Positions 15,122 through 21,635 of a stretch of 29,112 bases of DNA are shown piece after piece. The notes under the pieces were generated by a model. The model made no database searches, had not been told where the DNA came from, and saw only the letters and a program-made list of their open reading frames with translations. This stretch comes from CAZQBY01 sp964592405 [NCBI: uncultured archaeon]. Lineage in GTDB: Archaea > Altiarchaeota > Altiarchaeia > JAFGQM01. The stretch is taken from contig CAZQBY010000015.1 of assembly GCA_964592405.1 (NCBI GenBank), forward strand, positions 1-29,112, given 5' to 3'. The first letter of the stretch is position 1, and each line of letters starts with the position of its first letter. The translations under genes were made by a program, and so were the position numbers.

Positions 15122-15817
15122 ATGAAAAAAGGTGATTTTGTAAAGGTCTCATACAGCGGATGGGTCGGTGAAACCCTAATTGAGACTACGGATGAGAAGG
15201 TTGCGAGAAAAGAGGGCACTTATGATGAGAAGCGGGTTTACAGGCCAACAGTGGTTGTAGTAGGCGAAGGTATGGTGCTACCCGGTCTAGACAAAGGGCT
15301 TGAGAGTATGAAGGTTGGGGAGAGTAAAAGGTTTAAGCTAAAGCCGGCAGAAGCCTTTGGTGAACGGAGCTTCAAACTCATAAAACTGGTTCCAATGCGA
15401 GAGTTCAGAAAACAGAACGTCAATCCATTTCCGGGAATGGTTCTGGAGATTGAAGGGAGACCTGCGCGCATACAGTCCGTCTCAAGCGGCAGGGTCAGGG
15501 TAGATTTCAACCACCCACTGGCCGGCAAGGAGGTTACCTATGAGCTAAAGGTGGAGGCTGAAGCCAAGACGGAAAAGGACAGGATAGCCTTCCTTATAGA
15601 GCGCGACTTCCGTGAGGATTTGAAATTCACAGTTTCCGGCACAAAGGGCAGGAAGAAGATAGTCGTCAACATCCCAGAGAGTGTCAAGGGCAACAAGCTC
15701 TACCCGATAATGACGCAGGTCTTCAAGGTGGAGGTCGACAAGTACCTGGGCATCAAGGAAGTGGAGTACAAGGAGCCCGTCGCGAAGATGGAGAAGAAGC
15801 CCGTCGCCAAGAAATAA
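15122..15817 (+). CDS. FKBP-type peptidyl-prolyl cis-trans isomerase (long archaeal/SlyD-like)
   Basis: A 231-residue folding factor. The FKBP fold is recognisable from GDFVKVSYSGWV at the start, GEGMVLPGLDKGLESMKVGE (flap/active-site region) and KPAEAFGERSFKLIKLVP. An insert-in-flap chaperone domain follows, starting FPGMVLEIEGRPARIQSVSSGRVRVDFNHPLAGKEV in segments. The C-terminal extension of about 80 residues is typical of long archaeal FKBPs, and the very end is lysine-rich (KMEKKPVAKK). It has an isolated position with a 41-base upstream gap, and its stop faces a convergent small gene 3 bases away. Confidence 0.92.
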   Translation: MKKGDFVKVSYSGWVGETLIETTDEKVARKEGTYDEKRVYRPTVVVVGEGMVLPGLDKGLESMKVGESKRFKLKPAEAFGERSFKLIKLVPMREFRKQNVNPFPGMVLEIEGRPARIQSVSSGRVRVDFNHPLAGKEVTYELKVEAEAKTEKDRIAFLIERDFREDLKFTVSGTKGRKKIVVNIPESVKGNKLYPIMTQVFKVEVDKYLGIKEVEYKEPVAKMEKKPVAKK

Positions 15818-15820
15818 GCA

Positions 15821-15943
15821 TTACCTTTTGATTTTATTGAAAAATTCGTTGGCCTCCTCCAACCATATCAACCTCTGCTCCGGAGTCGCCTTAAGCCCCC
15901 TCCTGATATCCTCTTCCGTCAGGACGAGCGACTTAGTTTCCAT
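15821..15943 (-). CDS. 40-residue partner peptide of the nucleotidyltransferase gene
   Basis: A 40-codon ORF starting METKSLVLTEEDIRRGLKAT and ending with NKIKR. The sequence TPEQRLIWLEEANEFF resembles small helical proteins often encoded beside MNT/AbiEii-type nucleotidyltransferases. It overlaps the upstream nucleotidyltransferase gene by 11 bases, and the ATG at 15943 lies within that gene's last codons, so translation is probably coupled. The predicted fold is helical and acidic at the N-terminus. The role is unknown; antitoxin-like or partner-subunit function is an inference from gene order. Confidence 0.65.
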   Translation of the reverse strand: METKSLVLTEEDIRRGLKATPEQRLIWLEEANEFFNKIKR

Positions 15944-16433
15944 CTCCGATTTCGTCCCTTAGCTTTTTCAGGGATTTCAAGTCGTCCAAGTCCTTCTCCC
16001 TTTTGGGGATTTCCTTGAGCCTTATAAGGTCTTCAAGGGATACCACAGGTATTGGTATCCCGGCGGCTTCGACAATAATCTTTCTGTCATATGCTTCTTC
16101 AAAACCAATAGGCTCTTTGACAAGGACATCAACGATGTGCAGCTGGTTCTTTGAATCAAGGAAGGAGAATACCTTCATGTTCTTCTCCTCAACCCACGAC
16201 TTCCTCTTTTGCGCATCGGCCAGCTCCCTGGCATCCACGGGCACTCTTGGCTTATAGCCCAGGTTTTCCATTGAGGACACGAGCCTCATGATGTTTTCCT
16301 TGCTCATGTCAACCATTATATCCAAATCGGCGGTCAGCCTTACGATCCCGTGAAGGACTATCGCCGTGCCACCGACGACTAAGTAGCGAACATCATTACT
16401 GTTGAGTTCCCTAAAGACATCTTCATAGTACAT
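15933..16433 (-). CDS. Nucleotidyltransferase-fold protein (DUF6036/AbiEii-like)
   Basis: A 166-residue protein with the pol-beta-type nucleotidyltransferase start: VRYLVVGGTAIVLHG (about 15-29), then RLTADLDIMVD (about 32-42) with the two metal-binding aspartates. Further on it has NQLHIVDVLV, offering the third acidic residue, and a C-terminal helical part with VVSLEDLIRLKEIPKREKDLDDLK. This layout is seen in stand-alone nucleotidyltransferases associated with toxin-antitoxin-like modules. It overlaps a 40-residue downstream ORF by 11 bases. Its promoter seems to be shared, divergently, with the mtaB-type gene (TTTAAA region 16449-16457). Confidence 0.82.
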   Translation of the reverse strand: MYYEDVFRELNSNDVRYLVVGGTAIVLHGIVRLTADLDIMVDMSKENIMRLVSSMENLGYKPRVPVDARELADAQKRKSWVEEKNMKVFSFLDSKNQLHIVDVLVKEPIGFEEAYDRKIIVEAAGIPIPVVSLEDLIRLKEIPKREKDLDDLKSLKKLRDEIGDGN

Positions 16434-16448
16434 GACTTAATTATATGG

Positions 16449-16458
16449 TTTAAATGGA
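16449..16458. promoter_or_regulatory. Bidirectional TATA-like box between nucleotidyltransferase and mtaB-type genes
   Basis: GGTTTAAATG on plus. Its centre is about 25 bases upstream of the methylthiotransferase ATG and about 21 bases upstream of the divergent nucleotidyltransferase ATG. Both transcripts would be leaderless. Confidence 0.45.
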
Positions 16459-16478
16459 AAAAGGGGTAAATAAGCCTC

Positions 16479-17855
16479 ATGAAGATAGGCATCCTGACCT
16501 ACGGGTGCTCCGTGAACAGATCGGACTCTGAGCTGATGGCCACCCTGCTAGCCAGAGCGGGATTTGAGCCGGAACTGGAGTCGGAGAAACCCAAACTGCT
16601 CATAGTCAACACGTGCATCGTCAAGGGTCCGACGGAGAACAAGATCCTCAGGAAGCTGAAGGACCTGCAGGAAGCGGGCAAGAAGGTCATCATCACTGGC
16701 TGCATGCCGGAGGCGTATCCTCACCTGGCTGCGAGGTTCCCGGACTTTGCTGTCTTGGGGATAGACAGCTTTGACATCGTGGCCGTGGTCCGCGACTACC
16801 TGGGCCAGACAGTGGTCAGCAGGAAGGAGGCGATGGATGGGAAGGTCCTTCCCAAGACAATCAAATACAACCAGTTCATTGAAATCGTCCCGATATCAGA
16901 AGGTTGCTTGGGATCGTGCACCTATTGTGCAACCAAGTTCGCGCGCGGGAGTTTGGTTTCGTACAACCCTGAAGCCTTGTTGGATGGAATCCGGCAAGCG
17001 GTTGGTGAGGGCGTCAAGGAGGTCTGGCTGACGTCGCAGGACAACGGATGCTACGGGTTTGACATAGGCACCAACCTGGCCGAGTTATTGCGCGCGGTAG
17101 TGGAGATTCCTGGCGACTTCAAAGTGAGGGTCGGGATGATGAACCCCCAGCACATCGGAGGCTTCCTAGACGAACTAATAGATGCCTACAAGAGCGACAA
17201 AGTCTTCAAGTTCCTGCACATACCCATCCAGTCCGGCTCGGACAAAGTCTTGGAAGAGATGGGGCGCGGTTACACTGCAGAGGATTTTCTCCGCATCGTA
17301 TCCAAATTCAGGGAGGCCATGGAACTGACCGTTTCCACAGATATCATCGTCGGCTTCCCGACAGAGACGGAAAAGGACTTTCAGAAAACCATCCAACTCC
17401 TAAAGCGCGCGCAGCCCGACTTCCTGAATCTCTCCAAATACTGGCCGAGGAAGAAGACGAAAGCTGGCGAGATGAAGCAGCTCCCAAGAGAGGTGGTTGC
17501 CGCGCGCAGCAGGGAGGTCGCCAAGCTGTTCTCAGAGATGCTCAAGGAGAAGAACAAATCGTGGATTGGTAAAACTTGTAGTGTAACTTTCACAGACAAA
17601 AAGGGTGATTATCTCGTTGGACGGAATTCGCTTTACAGGCCGGTTTTGGTGAAGGCAAATTCCGGTGGATTGCGACAACAATCCGCCATTTTTGATCGAA
17701 CTTTTTCTAAAAGTTCGGTTGGACGGAATTCGCTCTACAGGCCGGTTTTGGTTGAAGGAGAAAATTTACTGGGGAAAATCTATAGTGTAAAAATCATCAA
17801 AACAAAAAAGAGTGAGTTACTTGGTGAGTTGTATGAGACGAGTCAGATTGGGTGA
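16479..17855 (+). CDS. Threonylcarbamoyladenosine tRNA methylthiotransferase (MiaB/eMtaB family)
   Basis: A 458-residue radical-SAM enzyme that most likely adds a methylthio group to t6A37 in tRNA. The N-terminal MTTase domain has three cluster cysteines (C10, C46, C75). The radical-SAM domain has GCLGSCTYC (C143, C147, C150), then LTSQDNGCYG, LHIPIQSGSD and DIIVGFPTETEKDF. A C-terminal TRAM domain starts near 365. Within TRAM, residues 380-413 form an exact 34-codon insertion: GRNSLYRPVLV appears twice (381-391 and 415-425), and the intervening peptide derives from two palindromes. The frame is intact. Composition changes sharply, from 38/60 G+C at 17461-17520 to 16/60 at 17761-17820. A TATA-like box 25 bases upstream indicates a leaderless start. 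Confidence 0.9.
   Translation: MKIGILTYGCSVNRSDSELMATLLARAGFEPELESEKPKLLIVNTCIVKGPTENKILRKLKDLQEAGKKVIITGCMPEAYPHLAARFPDFAVLGIDSFDIVAVVRDYLGQTVVSRKEAMDGKVLPKTIKYNQFIEIVPISEGCLGSCTYCATKFARGSLVSYNPEALLDGIRQAVGEGVKEVWLTSQDNGCYGFDIGTNLAELLRAVVEIPGDFKVRVGMMNPQHIGGFLDELIDAYKSDKVFKFLHIPIQSGSDKVLEEMGRGYTAEDFLRIVSKFREAMELTVSTDIIVGFPTETEKDFQKTIQLLKRAQPDFLNLSKYWPRKKTKAGEMKQLPREVVAARSREVAKLFSEMLKEKNKSWIGKTCSVTFTDKKGDYLVGRNSLYRPVLVKANSGGLRQQSAIFDRTFSKSSVGRNSLYRPVLVEGENLLGKIYSVKIIKTKKSELLGELYETSQIG
17616..17752 (+). repeat. In-frame 102-base duplication with two palindromes inside mtaB-type gene
   Basis: A 35-base word starting GTTGGACGGAATTCGCT occurs at 17616-17650 and again at 17718-17752 with one mismatch; the period is 102 bases, exactly 34 codons. 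Between the copies lie two inverted repeats: GGTGGATTG ... CAATCCGCC (about 17664-17687) and CGAACTTTT-TCT-AAAAGTTCG (about 17697-17717). The layout resembles a palindromic mobile repeat captured within a coding frame. Confidence 0.85.
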
Positions 17856-17872
17856 GACACGTCAGCACATTT

Positions 17873-17893
17873 CTTGTTCTGGGCCTGAGCAAG
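17873..17893. terminator. Hairpin between convergent mtaB-type and prf1 genes
   Basis: CTTGTTC (17873-17879) pairs with GAGCAAG (17887-17893), seven pairs with one G-T wobble and a 7-base loop. It sits in the 45-base gap between two converging genes, a likely position for a bidirectional transcription end or mRNA 3' stabiliser. There is no oligo-T run. Confidence 0.3.
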
Positions 17894-17900
17894 ACGAAGG

Positions 17901-18995
17901 CTAAGCAATCTTGTATCTCAATATTCCGGCTATCCCCCCGAAGGCCACCCAAAGCTGATTCCCCTCCTCAAAATCATCACTTATAATCTCCACCTTCGCA
18001 CCAGTTGGTTCGGCTTTCTCAAGAAGCTCCTCTATTTTATTTTCATCTAGGTTTTCGGAGAGTAGAAGAACCTCAACAGCATTCACATCGAGGGCCTTTT
18101 CAGTTTCTTTCAGGCCATAAGTAACCATATCAGGATTCTTGGCCAGATACTTCATAAACCTTTGGATGTATTTCCTGTGCTGGGTAGTCTCGAGCTCTTT
18201 CAGATCCTCAGAACTTGCTTTGACAAGTTCACGTATGCCCGACTCATCGGTATAGGTTATGTCCTTGACTGCAATTATCTTGTTCTTTAGCTGGTAGTGG
18301 AGGTAGTCGCCCTCCACAAAATCATCCTTTGTCCCAGCAGGCCCGCCTATTATGATACCTGTCAGATCCTTTATGTTCGGCAGAAAGGTTTTGGCCGCAT
18401 GTTCGGCAACCCTTTGTTTGAAGCGGTGGGATTCCTCAGCTATCAACCTCTCAAATCTCCGATGGCTCTGCCCACCTGCCCGGTGCTTTCCGGAGTAACC
18501 AGAAGTCAGTTTGGTGAGTATCTCCGGTTTATCTCCGCGCAGGATTCCAATGGTGGCAACCTTGTTGTCAATGGCAATGAGACCGTAGATATTCTTGGGA
18601 CTCAGGATCTTTTCAAGCGGTTCAGTAACAAACGTCTGGTCGCACCGATAGAGCTTGACTGATACCGGTTCGCTGGGTTCTATGGCCCATAATTCAATAT
18701 CCTGCTGTCCCTCCCTTTCAGACACATTACCACAGAAGACAGCAAGTCCGTGGGGAGGCGTCCGCTTGTATAATCTGAGATGCTGTATTATCTTCTCCAG
18801 TGCATCTGTTACATTCTTCCGTGTGGACTTACTCTTGATGTTGGATGCGGTGCCCTGCTCCTGAATAAGCTGGTTTATAACCTGTTCTATCATCGTCCCG
18901 GGAGGTATATAAACCGTTATGAGTTCGGTGTGCCTCCCCCTTACACCCCTCAGATTATCCAGAATCTTCCGTATCTTATACTTGGTCTTATCCAT
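17901..18995 (-). CDS. prf1: Peptide chain release factor aRF1
   Basis: A 364-residue archaeal class-1 release factor that reads all three stop codons and triggers peptide release. Domain 1 carries NIKS (52-55, in TASNIKSKSTRKNV) and YxCxxxF (YRCDQTF, 116-122), which form the stop-codon pocket. Domain 2 has GGQ (174-176, in HRAGGQSHRRFER). Domain 3, ending FEEGNQLWVAFGGIAGILRY, binds the RF3/Pelota-partner side. It is about 45 residues shorter than many archaeal homologues; the short part appears to be the domain 3 minidomain and tail. An intact NIKS and YxCxxxF argue for a standard genetic code. The 150-base leader contains a strong stem-loop with two tiny ORFs. Confidence 0.95.
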   Translation of the reverse strand: MDKTKYKIRKILDNLRGVRGRHTELITVYIPPGTMIEQVINQLIQEQGTASNIKSKSTRKNVTDALEKIIQHLRLYKRTPPHGLAVFCGNVSEREGQQDIELWAIEPSEPVSVKLYRCDQTFVTEPLEKILSPKNIYGLIAIDNKVATIGILRGDKPEILTKLTSGYSGKHRAGGQSHRRFERLIAEESHRFKQRVAEHAAKTFLPNIKDLTGIIIGGPAGTKDDFVEGDYLHYQLKNKIIAVKDITYTDESGIRELVKASSEDLKELETTQHRKYIQRFMKYLAKNPDMVTYGLKETEKALDVNAVEVLLLSENLDENKIEELLEKAEPTGAKVEIISDDFEEGNQLWVAFGGIAGILRYKIA

Positions 18996-19087
18996 TAGTC
19001 TTGTTCATACGCTTTGGTTTGTTTTAGTTTGAAAGAACTTTGACAAAAAGGCAGACAAGGCCGGGTTGGTTTCGGGTTTGCAAGAGA

Positions 19088-19151
19088 AATGGCGGGGTTA
19101 GAAAAAGAACGCCAACTGGAGGAAAGGCATCCCACTTACCACCCCGCCATT
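19088..19151 (-). ncRNA. Candidate structured RNA or leader upstream of prf1
   Basis: AATGGCGGGGT and its exact complement ACCCCGCCATT (19088-19098 and 19141-19151) form an 11-bp stem enclosing 42 bases. Inside, GGGATGCC and GGCGTTCT can form a second stem with three wobble pairs. A TATA-like tract at 19166-19177 on minus puts the transcript start near 19147, at the base of the stem. Two tiny ORFs lie within: MAGW-TAA (19150-19136) and a 10-codon MPFLQLAFFF-TAA (19130-19098). A T5 tract on minus at about 19045-19050 could end a separate RNA of about 105 nt. The class is unknown. It is not a tRNA, 5S RNA or an obvious C/D-box guide RNA. Confidence 0.5.
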
Positions 19152-19165
19152 AAGTATAGTAAAGA

Positions 19166-19177
19166 AAAATATAAAAA
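19166..19177 (-). promoter_or_regulatory. TATA-like box for the prf1 leader
   Basis: TTTTTATATTTTT on minus, centred near 19172, about 25 bases before the base of the stem-loop at 19151. It gives prf1 an unusually long leader of about 150 bases compared with the leaderless genes around it. Confidence 0.5.
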
Positions 19178-19206
19178 GTTTGGGCAATTTTTGGTCTCAG
19201 CCGAGT

Positions 19207-20313
19207 TCAAAATCTGGTGAAAATCAGGAAATAGATGAAGATTAGGTATATTATGAAGAGACTCACTCCCTCATATTTCTTTATTGTCCAGTCAGTCCTG
19301 ATAAAGATGAACAGCAACCCGGTGGTGATAATCAGGAATGGTAGCGACAGGGCAAGTGTCGTTGGTAATATATGGAGTGGTGCCACAATGGCAGAAAGTC
19401 CGCCAACCAATGTTATATTAAAAATGTTGGAGCCTATTATGTTGCCCAAAACCATTGTATCAAAACCCTTTTTCAATGAGGCTATGGATACAAACAGTTC
19501 TGGGAGGGATGTCCCAAATGCAATAAGAGTGGCACCTATTACATTCTTGGTAACACCAAAGGATTCGGCTATGGAAACAGCAACTGGTATTAGGAATCTG
19601 GCACTTGTATATATCATTATTCCACTACCCAGTACGACAATTGCGTCTCTGAGTATGTGCTTTTTGAAAAGTGATATCCTATTACGAACCCTTTGATAGG
19701 CCTCGATATCGAAACCCTTGCCTACAAAATCTTCCATCGGCTCCTTCCTGAGCTCATTCTCCACAACCTTTTCCGAAACCTCTGGGACACCAAAATGTAT
19801 TATACGGTTGAAGCGATGGGAAAGAGCCAGATATTTTGTTAGCTTATAAACATGCTTTCTGAATTGTGGCCTAAAGTGGAATAGATAGGCGAGATAGAGG
19901 GGGGTAAGTGCTATAAGAACTACCCCATCCAGAAAAGAGATGCTGCCATCAATTGAAAATACTACTATTGTCATTGTTATGCAGAACATTATAAGACTGT
20001 CTCTCAGGAAGATCTGGCGATTGGTCTTAAGCGTAGTTATTATGGCACTAATGCCCAGTATTAGGCCAATATTGGCTATGTTGGAACCAATTATGTTTCC
20101 GATAGCCATTTCCGTTTCGCCTATCATGGAAGCCATAACTGAGGAGCCCATCTCCGGGAGAGAGGTGCCTATAGCGATGATAGTAACACCTATGACAAAT
20201 TTGGAAACCCCCAGATATTCGGCTACCCGAGCAATCGCTTCCACAAAGAAATCACTGCTTTTGATAAGAACAATCATCAGTCCGGCTAGAAGTATGAACT
20301 GGTATAATACCAT
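19207..20313 (-). CDS. Cation/Ca2+ antiporter (CaCA, YrbG-like)
   Basis: From the ATG at 20313 the protein has 368 residues with two inverted halves of about five membrane helices each. The duplicated ion-binding repeats are clear: GTSLPEMGSSVMASMIGETEMAIGNIIGSN in segments of the first half and GTSLPELFVSIASL...LGNIIGSN in the second. A cytosolic loop rich in charged residues (about 190-230) separates the halves. The protein should exchange Na+ or H+ for Ca2+. A longer frame to 20361 would overlap the divergent DUF389 gene. GTTTATAAGG about 26 bases upstream of 20313 supports the shorter, leaderless start. The helices are highly hydrophobic and the codons A/T-rich (26 of 60 G+C at 19501-19560). 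Confidence 0.92.
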   Translation of the reverse strand: MVLYQFILLAGLMIVLIKSSDFFVEAIARVAEYLGVSKFVIGVTIIAIGTSLPEMGSSVMASMIGETEMAIGNIIGSNIANIGLILGISAIITTLKTNRQIFLRDSLIMFCITMTIVVFSIDGSISFLDGVVLIALTPLYLAYLFHFRPQFRKHVYKLTKYLALSHRFNRIIHFGVPEVSEKVVENELRKEPMEDFVGKGFDIEAYQRVRNRISLFKKHILRDAIVVLGSGIMIYTSARFLIPVAVSIAESFGVTKNVIGATLIAFGTSLPELFVSIASLKKGFDTMVLGNIIGSNIFNITLVGGLSAIVAPLHILPTTLALSLPFLIITTGLLFIFIRTDWTIKKYEGVSLFIIYLIFIYFLIFTRF

Positions 20314-20334
20314 AGATATTTTTAATGACCTTCT

Positions 20335-20344
20335 CCTTATAAAC
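20335..20344 (-). promoter_or_regulatory. TATA-like box for the antiporter gene
   Basis: GTTTATAAGG on minus, centred 26 bases from the ATG at 20313. It favours that start over the longer frame. The plus-strand TTTTTAAT at about 20318-20325 may serve the divergent DUF389 gene. Confidence 0.45.
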
Positions 20345-20355
20345 ATGAAAACCAG

Positions 20356-21573
20356 ATGCAAATAATAGAGGTCTATCTAGCCCCGGGAGAGGGAGACGCA
20401 GCTGTAAGAATACTCAGGGATCTGGGAATAAAAGACTTCAATCTTGTAAAAACAGAAACAAGTGATTTGCTTACCATTAAACATCCCCTTGATAAGGCCG
20501 ATCAGATTATTGATAACCTCAGGCAGGAGTTTGACTTCGACGCTGATAATCGCCGGAGCATAGTGGTTTCTAGGCCGGATGCCATCTATCCACGAGAAAA
20601 AGAAAAAGAGAAAAAAAGTCATGAAAGATATGCGAGGGAGTGTATAATTGAGTATGCTGAAGAGAATGCCACTCTGAGTTCAAAATATCTAGCCCTCATA
20701 TTCTTTTCGGCTGTAATAGCAACACTTGGCTTACTTACAAACAATACGGCTGTTGTTGTTGGGGCCATGATAATAGCTCCGGCTTTTGGTCCGATAGCAA
20801 GTGTGGCTGTGGGGGCAGTTGTCAACCGCATGGATTTACTCAAGGCAGGGATAAAGACCGAGATTATTGGGGTATTACTGGCAGTGACAACAGCAGCCAT
20901 TATGGGGCTTATGTTACCGGGTGTTGAATTGACCCCTGCACTCCAGCAGAGAATGCTGCCAACCATATATGACCTGTTGATCGGGCTTGCTGCTGGAGCA
21001 GCCGGTGGTTATGTTCTGGTCAGCGGTAAGGGCTCAACAATTGTTGGGGTCATGGTCGCTGCCGCACTTCTGCCGGTGATGTGTGGGATAGGACTCGGAG
21101 TTTTCTTCCTTAACCCATTCATCGTATTCGGCGGGTTTCTGTTATTGTTGATAACAGTGCTTTCAATAATCCTCTCGATGGTAGTTGTATTCTGGTTTGT
21201 GGGCCCGCAGAGAGAACACATACACCTAGCCTATGACTATCATCTCACACAGAAGACCGTAGGACTGGTTTTAAAATATGCACTTGTACTCATGGTGATA
21301 CTCACGATTCCACTGATATGGCTGACGTATGAGAACTTTGCGAGAACTGCCCCCGGGAGAGAGATAAGCAAGATATTTCATGAGAACCAATACAGGACCA
21401 TTGGGCTTGGCTCGGTCTCAATAGAGGGTAATCTGATTCGCGTCTTCATTTATGATTTTGGTAATGGGGACGAGACAATTCTGCGAGATCTTTACATGAA
21501 GATCAAGCAAAGGATAGACCCCCGATATGACCTTGAGTTTAATGTCATCAGGACAGAGAGAAATGTATATTGA
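20356..21573 (+). CDS. DUF389 family membrane protein
   Basis: A 405-residue protein of the DUF389 family (TIGR00341 type). The soluble N-terminal domain, starting MQIIEVYLAPGEGDAAVRIL, spans about 90 residues and resembles a small regulatory fold. A charged linker (REKEKEKKSHER) leads into about seven hydrophobic segments, including ALIFFSAVIATLGLLTN, VVVGAMIIAPAFGPIASVA and GVMVAAALLPVMCGIGLGVFF. A C-terminal soluble tail ends in FNVIRTERNVY. The family's transport or signalling role is not established. It is divergent from a Ca2+ antiporter with the two start codons 42 bases apart, so coordinated expression is possible. The last codon and stop are part of a 19-base tandem repeat. Confidence 0.88.
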   Translation: MQIIEVYLAPGEGDAAVRILRDLGIKDFNLVKTETSDLLTIKHPLDKADQIIDNLRQEFDFDADNRRSIVVSRPDAIYPREKEKEKKSHERYARECIIEYAEENATLSSKYLALIFFSAVIATLGLLTNNTAVVVGAMIIAPAFGPIASVAVGAVVNRMDLLKAGIKTEIIGVLLAVTTAAIMGLMLPGVELTPALQQRMLPTIYDLLIGLAAGAAGGYVLVSGKGSTIVGVMVAAALLPVMCGIGLGVFFLNPFIVFGGFLLLLITVLSIILSMVVVFWFVGPQREHIHLAYDYHLTQKTVGLVLKYALVLMVILTIPLIWLTYENFARTAPGREISKIFHENQYRTIGLGSVSIEGNLIRVFIYDFGNGDETILRDLYMKIKQRIDPRYDLEFNVIRTERNVY

Positions 21574-21601
21574 TATTTGAATTGTATATTGATATTTGAA
21601 T
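21564..21601 (+). repeat. 19-base tandem repeat over the DUF389 stop codon
   Basis: TGTATATTGATATTTGAAT occurs twice in perfect tandem (21564-21582 and 21583-21601). The first copy contains the final tyrosine codon and TGA of the DUF389 gene, so the second is an untranslated copy. This probably arose by replication slippage. Confidence 0.85.
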
Positions 21602-21635
21602 TTTGAATTCAGGTAAATGGATATCAGGTATATCG

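Noticed and set aside
17901-18995. Stop-codon reassignment inferred from a short aRF1
   Set aside because: NIKS, YxCxxxF and GGQ are intact, and genes in the window end in TAA, TGA and TAG without in-frame stops.
19088-19151. Resemblance of GAGGAAAG on the plus strand to the conserved core of RNase P RNA
   Set aside because: Only a few bases match and the element is far too short; other RNase P landmarks are absent.
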